Notes under the pieces: model-generated
The model's database searches: none
Seen by the model: the letters and a program-made list of their open reading frames with translations, nothing else
Told to the model about the DNA's origin: nothing
Program-made: the position numbers and the translations under genes
In this document: positions 16,906 through 27,001 of the stretch, in pieces
Layout: each line of letters opens with the position of its first letter
Position numbering within the stretch: position 1 is the first letter of the stretch
Source of the DNA: an uncultured Muribaculaceae bacterium
Lineage (GTDB): Bacteria > Bacteroidota > Bacteroidia > Bacteroidales > Muribaculaceae
Reading direction: 5' to 3'
Length of the DNA stretch: 64,000 bases
Assembly (NCBI GenBank): GCA_947628305.1
Contig: CANQZG010000017.1
Location: 1 to 64,000 of the forward strand

Positions 16906-17532
16906 ATGACCGACCCGCAGAGAGACATTGACATCTCATCAACCAGACATAGACCATCTGATATGGAGCATCTCAAGGGATTACTGTTGGAGGAATGCGA
17001 CTTTAAGCCGAGCATGGAGACATTGGGTCGTTTCCTTGCCCTGTCATCACCGGTATCGCTCAAATCGGGCGGGATTCTGACCGATGCGGGCAAGATAGAC
17101 CCCGATGTCTACATCGTCAAAGATGGAATTGTCAGGTTTGTAGACATGAACGGTGAGAAAGAGCGCACCTTTGCATTCGCATTCCCCGGGACTGTGTTCA
17201 TGAACAAGCACTCCTTTGTCCGACATCTGCCCTCCTATTACCAGGTGGAGGCGTGCTGCAGGACCACCGTCCTGCGCGTCCCGCAGGATTCGTTCCGGCA
17301 ACTGGTCAAAAGCGACCACGAATTTGCGTACTGGATGTTACAGATTGCCTATACCGAGCTTTTCTTCCAGGAATACAAAAATTCGACAGTGAATAACGGC
17401 GACGCCAAGGAACGGTTTGACGCACTAGTCAAGTGCCGCCCCGAAATGATGCGCCTTGTCCCACAGAAAGTGATTGCATCCTACCTCGGCATATCACCTG
17501 AATACATGAGCCGACTGCGGGGAAAACGATAG
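16906..17532 (+). CDS. Crp/Fnr-family transcriptional regulator
   Basis: The 208-residue protein has a cyclic-nucleotide-binding-like jelly roll (about 40-150: KSGGILTDAGKIDPDVYIVK, EKERTFAFAFPGTVF). A short C-terminal helix-turn-helix follows (LVPQKVIASYLGISPEYMSRLR). There is no Cys cluster of the FNR type and no clear cAMP phosphate cassette, so the ligand is unknown. It is the last gene of the plus-strand run and is followed by a strong terminator at 17552-17597. Confidence 0.88.
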   Translation: MTDPQRDIDISSTRHRPSDMEHLKGLLLEECDFKPSMETLGRFLALSSPVSLKSGGILTDAGKIDPDVYIVKDGIVRFVDMNGEKERTFAFAFPGTVFMNKHSFVRHLPSYYQVEACCRTTVLRVPQDSFRQLVKSDHEFAYWMLQIAYTELFFQEYKNSTVNNGDAKERFDALVKCRPEMMRLVPQKVIASYLGISPEYMSRLRGKR

Positions 17533-17551
17533 TAAATTACAATCCGAACGC

Positions 17552-17597
17552 AAAACGGCATCAAAACTTGAACTATATCAAGTTTTGATGCCGTTTT
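17552..17597 (+). terminator. Strong intrinsic terminator
   Basis: A perfect 20-bp stem (17552-17571 with 17578-17597) closes a 6-nt loop, and the 3' arm ends in TTTT followed by ATTAC. It starts 19 nt after the Crp/Fnr stop codon. Confidence 0.9.
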
Positions 17598-17603
17598 ATT
17601 ACA

Positions 17604-17611
17604 TATTTTTG
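17604..17611 (+). promoter_or_regulatory. -7 box TATTTTTG for the secreted propeller protein
   Basis: TATTTTTG sits 29 nt before the ATG at 17641, directly after the preceding terminator. It matches TAnnTTTG. Confidence 0.55.
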
Positions 17612-17640
17612 CAAAATCACACATTTTACACATTTTGCTT

Positions 17641-19617
17641 ATGAAAAAACTTTCTACCCTCTTGACATGTATCGTCGCGAGCATGACGCTACAATCCCAC
17701 GCAAATGACACAAGTACACTGTTCGGATGCCTGACCTATACAACCCAGACCGACACTCCAACCGGTATGTACACTTTTCAAAGCGATGCCAACGCCAAGA
17801 AACTGCTCAAGGCCGACATAAAGGCCAACAGCGGGGGTGTGTGCATCGACGACTCATATTATGCCATATCATCGACACTGGTAGGCGGTTACTATGAGGA
17901 CACCTATGTCGTCAAGCTAATAGAATATGACGTGAACTCATGGGAGAAAATATCTGAAACCGCGTCAGTCAAGACATCGATGAGCCAAGACTTGACCTAC
18001 GACCCTACCACAGGGAAAATATACGGTTCATTCTACACTATCGGTGACAAAGGGTATACCATCGGCACACTCGACCTGACCACGGGACGCAGCACCCCTT
18101 TGGGCGGCGAGGTATCGGCATCAGGCTACAGAGGTATCATGGCGGGGAACGACGGCTCCCTTTACGGGATAACAGCCATGGGCGACCTCGTCACCATTGA
18201 CAAGACCAACGGAAAAATCGTCACCACAGTTGGTCCGACAGGCGTAAGACCCGGCAGCACAGGGTCAGCGTGCATCGACCCTGCCAGCGGACGTTGCATC
18301 TGGTTCATCCTTACCGATGCCGCAGTCCCGGCCTTATATCAAATCGACCTGACAAACGGGACGGCCCAACTGTTGTACGAATACAGTTACAACGAGCGTC
18401 TGGCCGGCCTTTACATCCCCGCAGAGGTCGCTGGAGACGATGCCCCCGCCAATCCGCAGGATGTCAAGCCGACATTTTCCAACGGCTCGCTGCAAGGCAA
18501 CGTCTCGTTCAAAGTCCCCGGAGTCACCAAAGGCGGTAACGAAGGGAAAGGCGATGTCTCATTCACCGTCACTGCCAACGGGAAAGAGGTCGCGATGGGG
18601 GTCACCTCATTCGGTGCTGACAAGACATGCGACGTGACAGTGGATGCCGCAGGGGAATATGAATTCGCCGTCAGACTGTCAAATGACGCGGGCAAGTCAT
18701 CGGCCGTGAAATCCACCCTATGGGTGGGTAACGACATTCCCGTTAAACCCACGGGGGTCAACCTCGCCAATGACGGCACATCCATCCAACTGACATGGAA
18801 TCCCGTTTCCTCAGGTGTACATTCAGGATACATCGACCCTTCAAAGATATATTATGTCATCACCCGCTACCCCGACGAAACAGTTGTCGCCGACAAATTC
18901 ACCGACACACTGTTTGAAGAAGATATAGAGATGCCCGAGAAACTGACCCAGGTCTACTACACCGTGAGCGCATCACTAGCCGGAGTTGAATCAGAGGCCG
19001 CCAAATCCAACAACATCGCCATCGGCACTATTGTCCCGCCCTACACCGCCGACCTGTCGGACAAAACTCTACCGGGATTCACCGTTATTGACGGAAACAA
19101 CGACGGCACAAAATGGGGCGCGATAGGTGGCCAGGTCAGGATTGACGACAACTCTAAACTCGACAAGGATGACTGGCTGCTGCTCCCGGCGATTAAACTA
19201 CAGGCCAGCACAAGCTATCTGTTCCAGATGGATGTGTACGGCAACAGTAAACCGGAATGTTTCGAGGTCAAGGCCGGTTCAGCACCCACATCCGAGACAA
19301 TGACAATCGACGTTATTCAGGCACAGGAATATACCGGATGGGCCAAAAAGACATTCTCGGGGACATTATCAGTCCCTCAAGACGGTATCTATTACGTAGG
19401 AATACACGCCACGACTCCGAAAGGACACGGCGCACTGAAAGTCAACAAAATCAGCGTCACACTCAACGGCTCATCGGCAATCGACTCCCTACCGGTGACA
19501 CCCGGCGAGGGCAACGCCGAATACTATGACACAAGAGGAATACGTGTCCACACCCCTGAAAACGGCATTTACATCCAACGTCAAGGAAACTGCGTCTCAA
19601 AAATTATTGTAAAATAG
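17641..19617 (+). CDS. Secreted protein: propeller-like, Fn3-like and choice-of-anchor/jelly-roll domains, type IX-like tail
   Basis: The 658-residue protein starts with a signal peptide (MKKLSTLLTCIVASMTLQSH). The N-terminal third has blade-like repeats (YDPTTGKIYGSFY, GTLDLTTGRSTPLGG, IDKTNGKIVTTV). Two Fn3-like segments follow (about 285-465), then a jelly roll (about 470-625; TLPGFTVIDGNNDGTKWG, DDWLLLPAIKL) resembling adhesin or carbohydrate-binding modules. The end is EYYDTRGIRV, then GIYIQRQGN and SKIIVK, a sorting-signal pattern shared with four other proteins in the window. No catalytic motif is visible, so binding is the likelier role. The upstream TTG at 17635 is rejected as start because it would add only two residues before a good signal peptide. 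Confidence 0.75.
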   Translation: MKKLSTLLTCIVASMTLQSHANDTSTLFGCLTYTTQTDTPTGMYTFQSDANAKKLLKADIKANSGGVCIDDSYYAISSTLVGGYYEDTYVVKLIEYDVNSWEKISETASVKTSMSQDLTYDPTTGKIYGSFYTIGDKGYTIGTLDLTTGRSTPLGGEVSASGYRGIMAGNDGSLYGITAMGDLVTIDKTNGKIVTTVGPTGVRPGSTGSACIDPASGRCIWFILTDAAVPALYQIDLTNGTAQLLYEYSYNERLAGLYIPAEVAGDDAPANPQDVKPTFSNGSLQGNVSFKVPGVTKGGNEGKGDVSFTVTANGKEVAMGVTSFGADKTCDVTVDAAGEYEFAVRLSNDAGKSSAVKSTLWVGNDIPVKPTGVNLANDGTSIQLTWNPVSSGVHSGYIDPSKIYYVITRYPDETVVADKFTDTLFEEDIEMPEKLTQVYYTVSASLAGVESEAAKSNNIAIGTIVPPYTADLSDKTLPGFTVIDGNNDGTKWGAIGGQVRIDDNSKLDKDDWLLLPAIKLQASTSYLFQMDVYGNSKPECFEVKAGSAPTSETMTIDVIQAQEYTGWAKKTFSGTLSVPQDGIYYVGIHATTPKGHGALKVNKISVTLNGSSAIDSLPVTPGEGNAEYYDTRGIRVHTPENGIYIQRQGNCVSKIIVK

Positions 19618-19642
19618 CCGTTTACCCTTTATACTATGGAAT

Positions 19643-19766
19643 GAGGGTGTTGCAAAACTTGGTAGGGTGCTGCTACTGCAGCACCGCAGGTCGAAATTTG
19701 TCGTTGATTCGCAACATGTTAGGGTGCGACCATGGCCGCACCCTAACATGTTTTGCGACACCCCTC
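19643..19766. repeat. MITE/BIME-like element with terminal inverted repeats and two hairpins
   Basis: The ends GAGGGTGTTGCAAAAC (19643-19658) and GTTTTGCGACACCCCTC (19750-19766) are inverted repeats. Inside are GGTAGGGTGCTGCTACTGCAGCACC (19661-19685 region) and a 40-nt palindrome (19713-19752) centred on CCATGG. It occupies nearly the whole gap between two converging genes and may double as their terminator. Confidence 0.75.
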
Positions 19767-19793
19767 TTTTGACATAAATCAACATCATTGGCA

Positions 19794-20234
19794 TCACTCA
19801 AAGAGTTGCCCCATGTTGTTGAACACATCCTCGAGGGTGTTGCATTTGTCCAGCACTTTATCCACCTCCGATGAGACCATTGCAGGTATCAAGTCCTTCG
19901 CTGCCTTCTTTTCGGATTCTGAAATAGATGCGTCATCATCAAGAGCCTTGTACGACACCACTAAAATCGCCCTTGAAATGACCTTTTTAACCCTGGTTTT
20001 CTCGACGGATGTCAACGGAGTGGAGTACCCTGACATCAATATGGCGGCATCTGACTCTGAAATCCCGTCACCAGCATTCTCCACGATAGCCGTGCACGCC
20101 TGAAGAGTCGGAGCCTTCTGTGCCTTATCCGATACATTTTCCCATAGATTACAGAATACATCAACCGCTGTCGCGCCAAAGACATTTCCGGCCGCCATGA
20201 CAAGCACTCCCAAAACAAGTAACAATCTTTTCAT
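19794..20234 (-). CDS. Small exported protein of unknown function
   Basis: The 146-residue protein has a clear signal peptide (MKRLLLVLGVLVMAAGNVFG, cleavage after about 21). The mature part is helical and acidic with two Cys (Cys28 in DVFCNLWENV, Cys46 in QACTAIVEN) and a third near the end (LDKCNTLEDVFNNMGQLFE). I do not recognise a family. It is a lone gene on the minus strand, facing the secreted propeller gene across the repeat element and divergent from the TonB receptor. Coding is supported by the signal peptide and a sensible composition. Confidence 0.7.
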   Translation of the reverse strand: MKRLLLVLGVLVMAAGNVFGATAVDVFCNLWENVSDKAQKAPTLQACTAIVENAGDGISESDAAILMSGYSTPLTSVEKTRVKKVISRAILVVSYKALDDDASISESEKKAAKDLIPAMVSSEVDKVLDKCNTLEDVFNNMGQLFE

Positions 20235-20338
20235 AACAATACATATTTATCTTATCACCTACAAATTAAGTATTTTTAATTGACATCGCCAAATCGACCG
20301 ACAGCACATTTTCATATTTATAAATCAAAAATAATGTG

Positions 20339-20346
20339 TATCTTTG
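20339..20346 (+). promoter_or_regulatory. -7 box TATCTTTG for the TonB receptor operon
   Basis: TATCTTTG lies 80 nt upstream of the ATG at 20427, leaving an untranslated leader of about 75 nt. The match to TAnnTTTG is exact. Confidence 0.6.
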
Positions 20347-20426
20347 TAAAAATTTAGATAACGATTATAATACCGTAGAGACGTATTCACGCAACAACTA
20401 TATCATTAACCAAATCAACCAACATT

Positions 20427-23144
20427 ATGATTAAGAGACTCACTCTCTTTGCCTCTACACTGTTGTTGGCAAGCGCGGTAGCACTTGCCAATTACACGTG
20501 CCGCGGCACGGTGGTCGATGAACAGGGTGACCCGCTCATCGGCGCGACAATCAGTGTTCCCGGAACCACGATTGCAACAGCGACAGACCTTGAAGGAAAC
20601 TTCGCGCTCTCAATTCCCGACAAAACCAAAGACATCCGCATCGAATACATCGGATACAAAGGCACCGATGTAAAGGCCGCGGCCAACATCGGCACGGTCG
20701 CCCTCGATGTCGAGGCGCAGATGCTCAAGGACGTCGTGGTGACACAGAGTGTCGCACGCACGCGTAAGACCCCCGTGGCCGTCTCATCAATCGATGCCGC
20801 CACCATCGAGGTGAAACTCGGCAACCAAGAGTTCCCCGAAGTGTTGAAAACAACGCCGGGTGTCTGGGCGACAAAGGACGGCGGCGGTTACGGAGACGCC
20901 AAAATCAACATGCGCGGGTTCAAGACCGAGAATGTCGCCGCCCTCATCAACGGTATCCCCGTCAACGACATGGAATGGGGCGGTATCTACTGGTCCAACT
21001 GGGCCGGTCTCTCTGATGTCACCGCAAGCATGCAGACCCAACGCGGTCTCGGTGCGGCCATCGTGTCAGTGCCTTCGGTCGGCGGTACAATCAACATCAC
21101 GACCAAGTCACTTGACGTCAAACGAGGCGGCAACGTGTTCTACGGAATGGGCAATGACGGACTGAACCACATCGGTTTCTCGGTATCAACAGGCCTGATG
21201 AAGAACGGCTGGGCTGTTACACTGCTCGGCGCACGCAAATGGGGTGACGGATACATACAGGGCACCAATTTCGATGCCTACACCTACTTCCTCAACATCT
21301 CCAAGCGCATCAACGACGCCCACCAACTGTCACTGACCGCGTTCGGCTCACCGCAGACCCACTACAAACGCTCGTCACAGGACGGTCTCTCAATCATGGG
21401 TTGGCAAGGTGTCGCCAACTACATGGACGGCGAGAGCATGTACCGCTACAACCCCACCTTCGGTTACGACCTCGACGGCCAGGTGCGTTCATCCAATAAG
21501 AACGTTTACCACAAACCGCAGATTTCACTCAACCATATATGGCAAATCAACGAACGCTCGTCATTGTCATCGGCCGTCTATGTCAGCCTCGCCAACGGCT
21601 ACGGCTACAGCGGTCAGGGACGCGGCACATATAACGGGACATCGCTTAGCAACACAAGCTGGTACGGCGCGACCAACGGCGTGCTCAACACCCTGTTCCG
21701 CCGTGCCGACGGAACATTTGACTACGCCGCGATACAGGAGATGAACATGGCCTCGACCACCGGCTCCAACATGGTGATGTCAAAGTCCAACAACAGCCAC
21801 AACTGGTATGGCCTCGTGTCAACCTACAAGAACGAGGTGATTCCCTCCAAGCTGAACATCACCGCCGGTATCGACATGCGTTACTACATCGGCTTCCACA
21901 ACAACGAGATTGTCGACCTCTATGACGGTGCATACTTCATGGACGACTCAAGCCGTAAAAACGTGAAACCCGCCAACAACGCAGCCGCAGCCGACCCCAA
22001 CTGGAAATACCAGCACCTCGGCGTGGGCGATGTCGTCTACCGTGACTATGACGGCCACACCGCACAGGAAGGCGTATATGCACAGGCCGAGTACACCGCT
22101 CTTGACAATAAGCTGACAGCCATCCTCGCCGGGTCGTTCTCCAACACGACCTACTGGCGCGTCGACCACTTCTATTACGACAAGGAACATGAGAAGTCGG
22201 AGACTGTCAACTTCCTCGCCGGGACAATCAAGGGTGGTCTCAACTACAACATCGACCGTCACAACAACGTCTATTTCAACGGCGGTTACATCACCCGTGC
22301 CCCGTTCTTCTCGGGCGGCGCGTTCCTCCAGGCAGCGACCTCCAACGCCACCAACCCCAACGCCGTGAACGAGAAAGTGGGTTCAGCCGAAATCGGTTAC
22401 GAGTTCCACTCTCCTGTTTTCTCCGCAACCGTCAACGGATATTTCACCAAGTGGATGGACAAGACCGCCACACGCTCAAGCGAGATGACCAACGGCGACC
22501 GTTACTATTTCAACATGCAGGGCGTTGACGCACGCCACATGGGCGTCGAGTTGAACTTCGCCTACCGTCCCACCCACTGGCTCGATGTCAACGGTATGCT
22601 CTCGATAGGAGACTGGCAGTGGGACAGCAACGCCACCGGCTATTTCTACAACAACTACGGCCAACCTATCCAGAATATCAAGGACGGTGCAATCGCATCG
22701 GGCATCCTCGCCCCCGACCACGCCAAGGCGACCCTCAACCAGAAAGGCCGCAAAGTCGGTGGCTCGGCACAGACGACAGGCTTCCTCGGTGTCAACGTGC
22801 GTCCCCTCAAGGGATGGCGCGTAGGTCTCGACTGGACTTTCAATGCACGCAACTACAGCGACTTCACCATCTCGGCGAGCGATTACGCACCGGGGGCCGA
22901 CATCAAGGTGGGCGACCCGTGGGAAATACCCTGGGGCAACCAGTTTGACCTCTCGGCAAGCTACAAGTTCAACGTCGGCGGTCTCGATGCAACTCTTTTC
23001 GGTAACGTCTACAACCTGTTCAACTACAACTACGTGATGGACGCATACACCGCATCAGGTGTCAACGGTACATGGGAGAACGCCTACCGCGTGTTCTATT
23101 CGTTCGGACGCACCTACTCACTCCGTCTGAAAGTCGCTTTCTAA
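20427..23144 (+). CDS. TonB-dependent receptor with N-terminal carboxypeptidase-like domain
   Basis: The 905-residue outer-membrane protein has a signal peptide (1-21). A regulatory-like beta-sandwich follows (CRGTVVDEQGDPLIGATISV), then a plug with INMRGFKTENVAALINGIPV and NDMEWGGIYWSNWAGL. A 22-strand barrel ends in SFGRTYSLRLKVAF with terminal Phe. It is not of the SusC/RagA subtype (no matching plug signature and no SusD). It is followed 30 nt later by a lipoprotein gene, so the pair probably forms a receptor plus surface lid or capture protein. The substrate is unknown. Confidence 0.9.
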   Translation: MIKRLTLFASTLLLASAVALANYTCRGTVVDEQGDPLIGATISVPGTTIATATDLEGNFALSIPDKTKDIRIEYIGYKGTDVKAAANIGTVALDVEAQMLKDVVVTQSVARTRKTPVAVSSIDAATIEVKLGNQEFPEVLKTTPGVWATKDGGGYGDAKINMRGFKTENVAALINGIPVNDMEWGGIYWSNWAGLSDVTASMQTQRGLGAAIVSVPSVGGTINITTKSLDVKRGGNVFYGMGNDGLNHIGFSVSTGLMKNGWAVTLLGARKWGDGYIQGTNFDAYTYFLNISKRINDAHQLSLTAFGSPQTHYKRSSQDGLSIMGWQGVANYMDGESMYRYNPTFGYDLDGQVRSSNKNVYHKPQISLNHIWQINERSSLSSAVYVSLANGYGYSGQGRGTYNGTSLSNTSWYGATNGVLNTLFRRADGTFDYAAIQEMNMASTTGSNMVMSKSNNSHNWYGLVSTYKNEVIPSKLNITAGIDMRYYIGFHNNEIVDLYDGAYFMDDSSRKNVKPANNAAAADPNWKYQHLGVGDVVYRDYDGHTAQEGVYAQAEYTALDNKLTAILAGSFSNTTYWRVDHFYYDKEHEKSETVNFLAGTIKGGLNYNIDRHNNVYFNGGYITRAPFFSGGAFLQAATSNATNPNAVNEKVGSAEIGYEFHSPVFSATVNGYFTKWMDKTATRSSEMTNGDRYYFNMQGVDARHMGVELNFAYRPTHWLDVNGMLSIGDWQWDSNATGYFYNNYGQPIQNIKDGAIASGILAPDHAKATLNQKGRKVGGSAQTTGFLGVNVRPLKGWRVGLDWTFNARNYSDFTISASDYAPGADIKVGDPWEIPWGNQFDLSASYKFNVGGLDATLFGNVYNLFNYNYVMDAYTASGVNGTWENAYRVFYSFGRTYSLRLKVAF

Positions 23145-23174
23145 AAATTTCAAAACGCATAATAATATATAGAT

Positions 23175-25112
23175 ATGAAAATATCATTCAAACATATAAT
23201 CCCGGCCCTGGGTGCGGTCGCATTGCTGACAGCCTGCGACGAAAACTCCTGGAACGACAAGCTGGACGGATTTGAGCAACCCGACATCAATCAGACCGTC
23301 AGCACCATCGAATACACCCTGACCACCGCCGACTACGCCAAAATCGCCAAGGAAAAAGCCAACACGGCCATGGTTGAGGGCAACGAGGCCGAAGCCGCCG
23401 AGCTTGCAGCCATCGGCACATCGGGGACATTCACATCCGACGAACAGGCACGTAAATTCATCCCCGCATTCCTGCGTGACTCGACATTTGAATATTTCGC
23501 ACTCAGCGACGGGGCAAACATCCGCGTGACCTATAATCTCACCACCAACCTGCCCGAAACCGTAGCCGGAATCAACAAAGGCGCGAAAGAGTACAAGGTA
23601 TCGGAAGCCGACTACCAGGGCGCATGGGGCAGCGACAAGGATTTCATCAACGGTTTCGCCCCGATGTGTGCACCTGCCACATCACTCCCCAGCATATTGA
23701 AAGCCGCCTACCCCGATGCTGTTGCAGGAGACTATGTTTTAGCAAGTTACAACTACTCGTCGGTCAACCCCATTTTCGGAGAAGTCGGTGGTGGAGACGA
23801 GCCTGAATTACCCCTCGAACCGGGCGAATACTACATCGTGGCGGGAGGTAACGTGATAGCGATGCCACTCGCCGCCGACAAATCCTACGGCTATCTGCCC
23901 AAAGGCGATGTAACCGTCAGCGGAGGAGTCGTCAACACCGATGCAGCCAACGCGTTCACATTCACCGCTGTACAGGGTGGATACACCATCCAGGACGCTT
24001 CAGGGCGTTATCTCTATCAATCAGGGACATACAATTCATTCAACGTTTCAACCGATGCCGTGGAAGGTTCGACTTGGACAATCACAATCGACAACGACGG
24101 ATTGGCCACAATTACCAACGCGACAGTGAACAAGAGCATCCAGTATGACAGCCAGTACAGTTCATGGGGCAGCTATCCCGACCTCCGTGGCACACTCCCG
24201 GTGCTCTACAAGAAAGACGCATCCAAGAAAGCTCCCCGCCGTGCACCTGTCGAAAGTGTGAAACCCGTGGCTCAATATGCCATCTACACCTTCAACGGGA
24301 GCGCATGGAGCACACCGGCCAACACCATTGTGATACAACCCGAGGACTACACGGCCATGGGTGAGACTCACGGTAATCTTTCAGGTACAGGCCCCGACGT
24401 GCTCCTGCCAAAGTTCCTGGCTTCAAAATTACCGTATGCAGCCGAGGAAGACGCACAGACCGTCGTGTTCAAATACTACGACTCGTCATCAAAGGTGACA
24501 TCGGTCATGGCTCGTCAGCTCATACTCACCAACGGGGTATGGACGCCCAATTACGGAGCGGCCACCGACAAGTTCACACGCAAGGACGGCTACTGGAAAT
24601 ACAACCCGTCGGTTGAACTGAACATCACCAAGGGCGCACCCGATGCAACAACCGTTTACATGGCTTGCGTAAAGTGGGTATATAACAATGTATCTTTGAA
24701 GATGGAACCCGGATGTGACATAACCGCCGCTCCGTTCATCTATAAGGGCAAGGCCAATGCCGAGTACTGGTCAGGAACCTCATCCTACTACGGCAACACC
24801 GATGTGCGTGCATCCACAGCCGAGAACAATGCTCCCGAGGGATACACCGGCTATGACGGCTTGACCGCCGACCAGATTACCGCCCTCATCAAAGAGCGTT
24901 TCTGCCTCCAGACAATGCGCGGCACACTCGAAAACCTGTACCCCGAAATGAACACCGTCCCCGGCATGGAGGTAACCTACTCCGTGACATTCACCTCCTA
25001 CGCTCCCGCAACCACGGTCGAGACTGTGACATATACCGTCGTAGGCCCCGGCAAGCTCCGTTACAAGAGCTGTACATGGTTTGAAGCCAACGAGGACGAA
25101 GGTTGGGAATAG
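23175..25112 (+). CDS. Large surface lipoprotein paired with the TonB receptor, unknown function
   Basis: The 645-residue protein has a lipoprotein signal (ALLTAC, Cys21) followed by acidic DENSWNDKLD, a pattern linked to surface export in Bacteroidota. The middle, about 215-345, forms a beta-rich module (GEYYIVAGGNVIAMPL, YTIQDASGRYLYQSG, KSIQYDSQYSSWGSYPD) like modules seen at the ends of other Bacteroidales surface proteins. A basic patch (KKDASKKAPRRAP) separates it from a C-terminal region of about 290 residues. I do not recognise a named family. Position and lipidation suggest a ligand-binding partner of the receptor. A terminator at 25136-25168 closes the operon. Confidence 0.75.
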   Translation: MKISFKHIIPALGAVALLTACDENSWNDKLDGFEQPDINQTVSTIEYTLTTADYAKIAKEKANTAMVEGNEAEAAELAAIGTSGTFTSDEQARKFIPAFLRDSTFEYFALSDGANIRVTYNLTTNLPETVAGINKGAKEYKVSEADYQGAWGSDKDFINGFAPMCAPATSLPSILKAAYPDAVAGDYVLASYNYSSVNPIFGEVGGGDEPELPLEPGEYYIVAGGNVIAMPLAADKSYGYLPKGDVTVSGGVVNTDAANAFTFTAVQGGYTIQDASGRYLYQSGTYNSFNVSTDAVEGSTWTITIDNDGLATITNATVNKSIQYDSQYSSWGSYPDLRGTLPVLYKKDASKKAPRRAPVESVKPVAQYAIYTFNGSAWSTPANTIVIQPEDYTAMGETHGNLSGTGPDVLLPKFLASKLPYAAEEDAQTVVFKYYDSSSKVTSVMARQLILTNGVWTPNYGAATDKFTRKDGYWKYNPSVELNITKGAPDATTVYMACVKWVYNNVSLKMEPGCDITAAPFIYKGKANAEYWSGTSSYYGNTDVRASTAENNAPEGYTGYDGLTADQITALIKERFCLQTMRGTLENLYPEMNTVPGMEVTYSVTFTSYAPATTVETVTYTVVGPGKLRYKSCTWFEANEDEGWE

Positions 25113-25135
25113 CCCACACCCTAATCCATAAATCG

Positions 25136-25168
25136 CATCGGGCATCCCTTTACCGGGGATGCCCGATG
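25136..25168 (+). terminator. Intrinsic terminator after the receptor/lipoprotein operon
   Basis: The stem CATCGGGCATCCC (25136-25148) pairs perfectly with GGGATGCCCGATG (25156-25168), followed by TCGCTTTTTATG. It starts 23 nt after the stop codon. Confidence 0.9.
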
Positions 25169-25248
25169 TCGCTTTTTATGATACTATCCGCAATAAAACG
25201 CGAATTTACAAGTTTATATAGTTGAGACATGAAGTCATCCAAGAATCT

Positions 25249-26457
25249 ATGAATATATTCCTGAAACGAACAATACTATCACTGGTCATCCTTGCAATGA
25301 CAATCCCGGCATTAATGGCCGAGCACATCAAGGATGACTTCAACCCCATCCAGACAGGTGTCAACTCGCTGAACATCGCGCCTGACGCCCGTGCCGCCGC
25401 GATGGGCGACCTTGGTGCGGCCACTGACCCCGATGCCAATTCGCAGTACTGGAACCCGTCAAAATATGCATTCGCCTACAGTCAGGGCGCAGTGTCATTG
25501 AGTTATACACCCTGGTTGCGCAAACTCGTCAACGACATCTTCCTCGCCAACCTGTCGGGATATTACAAAATCGGTTCTGACGACAACCAAGCCATCAGCG
25601 CGACACTCCGTTATTTCTCACTCGGAGAGGTCAGCTTCAACAATCCGGGGGAAACAGGCGGACAAAGTCTGAACCCCTACGAGATGTCGTTTGATGCCGG
25701 TTACTCGCGCAAACTGTCGGATAAGTACTCGATGGGGGTTGTGTTCCGTTATATCTATTCCGACCTCGGTTTCTCTGAATCATACGCCGGAGACCAGACA
25801 TCGGGAGCATCGGCATTCTCGGCCGACATCTCGGGTTACTACACAACCTACCCCATTATCGGCCGCAACGAATGCCAGTGGTCATGGGGATGGAACATCT
25901 CCAATATCGGCACCAAAATCTCCTATAACAACGGCGAAGACCCGGCCTTCCTGCCCACCAACCTAAGGCTCGGCACATCGTTCACATTCCCGCTCGCCGA
26001 CTATCACAATCTGTCAGTGAGCCTCGATGCCAACAAACTGTTAGTGCCAACCCGTCCGCGGCGCAAGGATTTCGCCGACGGCATCGAGGGTGAGTCGGAA
26101 TACCTCACCAAACTCGAGGACTGGGAGAACATGTCGCCAATCTCCGGCATTTTCAAGTCGTTCACCGACGCTCCGGGAGGTTTCAAAGAGGAACTGAAGG
26201 AAATCACATGGTCACTCGGTGCGGAGTACAGCTATAACGACCAGTTCTTTGTGCGTGGCGGTTATTTCTATGAAAACGAGATGAAGGGCAACCGCCAGTA
26301 TTTCGGATTCGGTGCCGGGTTCTCCCTGAATGTAGTCAAACTCGACGCCTCCTATATGCTCGCTACGGCACAGACCTCCCCGCTCGACCAGACACTGCGT
26401 TTCACCCTGACATTCGACATGGACGGGTTACGTGACATCCTCGGTAAAAGACGCTGA
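25249..26457 (+). CDS. porV: PorV, type IX secretion outer-membrane protein
   Basis: The 402-residue protein has a signal peptide ([20 protein letters not shown]). The PorV signature covers [20 protein letters not shown] and [20 protein letters not shown]. FadL-like beta-barrel strands follow through to [14 protein letters not shown]. PorV is the shuttle and attachment component of the type IX system, moving folded cargo from the SprA translocon to the surface. The ATG at 25249 is chosen because the upstream in-frame TTG (25222) would put nine polar residues before the signal peptide. Several cargo-like tails occur in this window. It is followed 5 nt later by ispF, an apparently unrelated operon partner. 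Confidence 0.87.
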   Translation: MNIFLKRTILSLVILAMTIPALMAEHIKDDFNPIQTGVNSLNIAPDARAAAMGDLGAATDPDANSQYWNPSKYAFAYSQGAVSLSYTPWLRKLVNDIFLANLSGYYKIGSDDNQAISATLRYFSLGEVSFNNPGETGGQSLNPYEMSFDAGYSRKLSDKYSMGVVFRYIYSDLGFSESYAGDQTSGASAFSADISGYYTTYPIIGRNECQWSWGWNISNIGTKISYNNGEDPAFLPTNLRLGTSFTFPLADYHNLSVSLDANKLLVPTRPRRKDFADGIEGESEYLTKLEDWENMSPISGIFKSFTDAPGGFKEELKEITWSLGAEYSYNDQFFVRGGYFYENEMKGNRQYFGFGAGFSLNVVKLDASYMLATAQTSPLDQTLRFTLTFDMDGLRDILGKRR

Positions 26458-26462
26458 AAAAA

Positions 26463-26960
26463 ATGATTACGGATATACGCACCGGCATGGGATATGACGT
26501 GCACCGTCTCGTCGCCGACCGCGAGTTGTGGCTGTGCGGCGTGAAAATCCCCTACGAGAAAGGCCTGTTGGGGCACAGTGATGCAGATGTCGCATTGCAC
26601 GCGCTGTGTGACGCACTTCTCGGCGCGGTGGCCCTGCGTGACATCGGTTACCATTTCCCCGACACCGACCCGCGCTACAAGGGTGCGGACTCGCGTGTAT
26701 TGCTCCGCGAGGTGGCGCGATTGGTCGCCGAATCGGGTTACACAATCTCCAATGTCGATGTCACAATCATCGCCCAGGCGCCAAAGATGCTCCCCCATAT
26801 TCCGCAGATGATAGCCAATGTGGCATCTGACCTGTCGCTCGCCACCGACCGCGTGTCAGTAAAGGCCACCACAACCGAACACCTCGGCTTCACAGGCCGC
26901 GGCGAGGGAATCGCCGCATGCGCCACCGCCCTGGTATTTTCCACAGTAGAGACACTATAG
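26463..26960 (+). CDS. ispF: 2-C-methyl-D-erythritol 2,4-cyclodiphosphate synthase
   Basis: The 165-residue protein is full length. Conserved features are the opening [10 protein letters not shown] (metal-binding Asp/His), [30 protein letters not shown], and the end [20 protein letters not shown]. IspF forms the cyclic diphosphate in the MEP route to isoprenoid precursors and acts as a cytosolic trimer. It sits 5 nt downstream of porV and is followed by a repeat-filled gap. Confidence 0.97.
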   Translation: MITDIRTGMGYDVHRLVADRELWLCGVKIPYEKGLLGHSDADVALHALCDALLGAVALRDIGYHFPDTDPRYKGADSRVLLREVARLVAESGYTISNVDVTIIAQAPKMLPHIPQMIANVASDLSLATDRVSVKATTTEHLGFTGRGEGIAACATALVFSTVETL

Positions 26961-27001
26961 GACACACCCTACCAATTCAATACAATTATCAAATCAACAT
27001 A

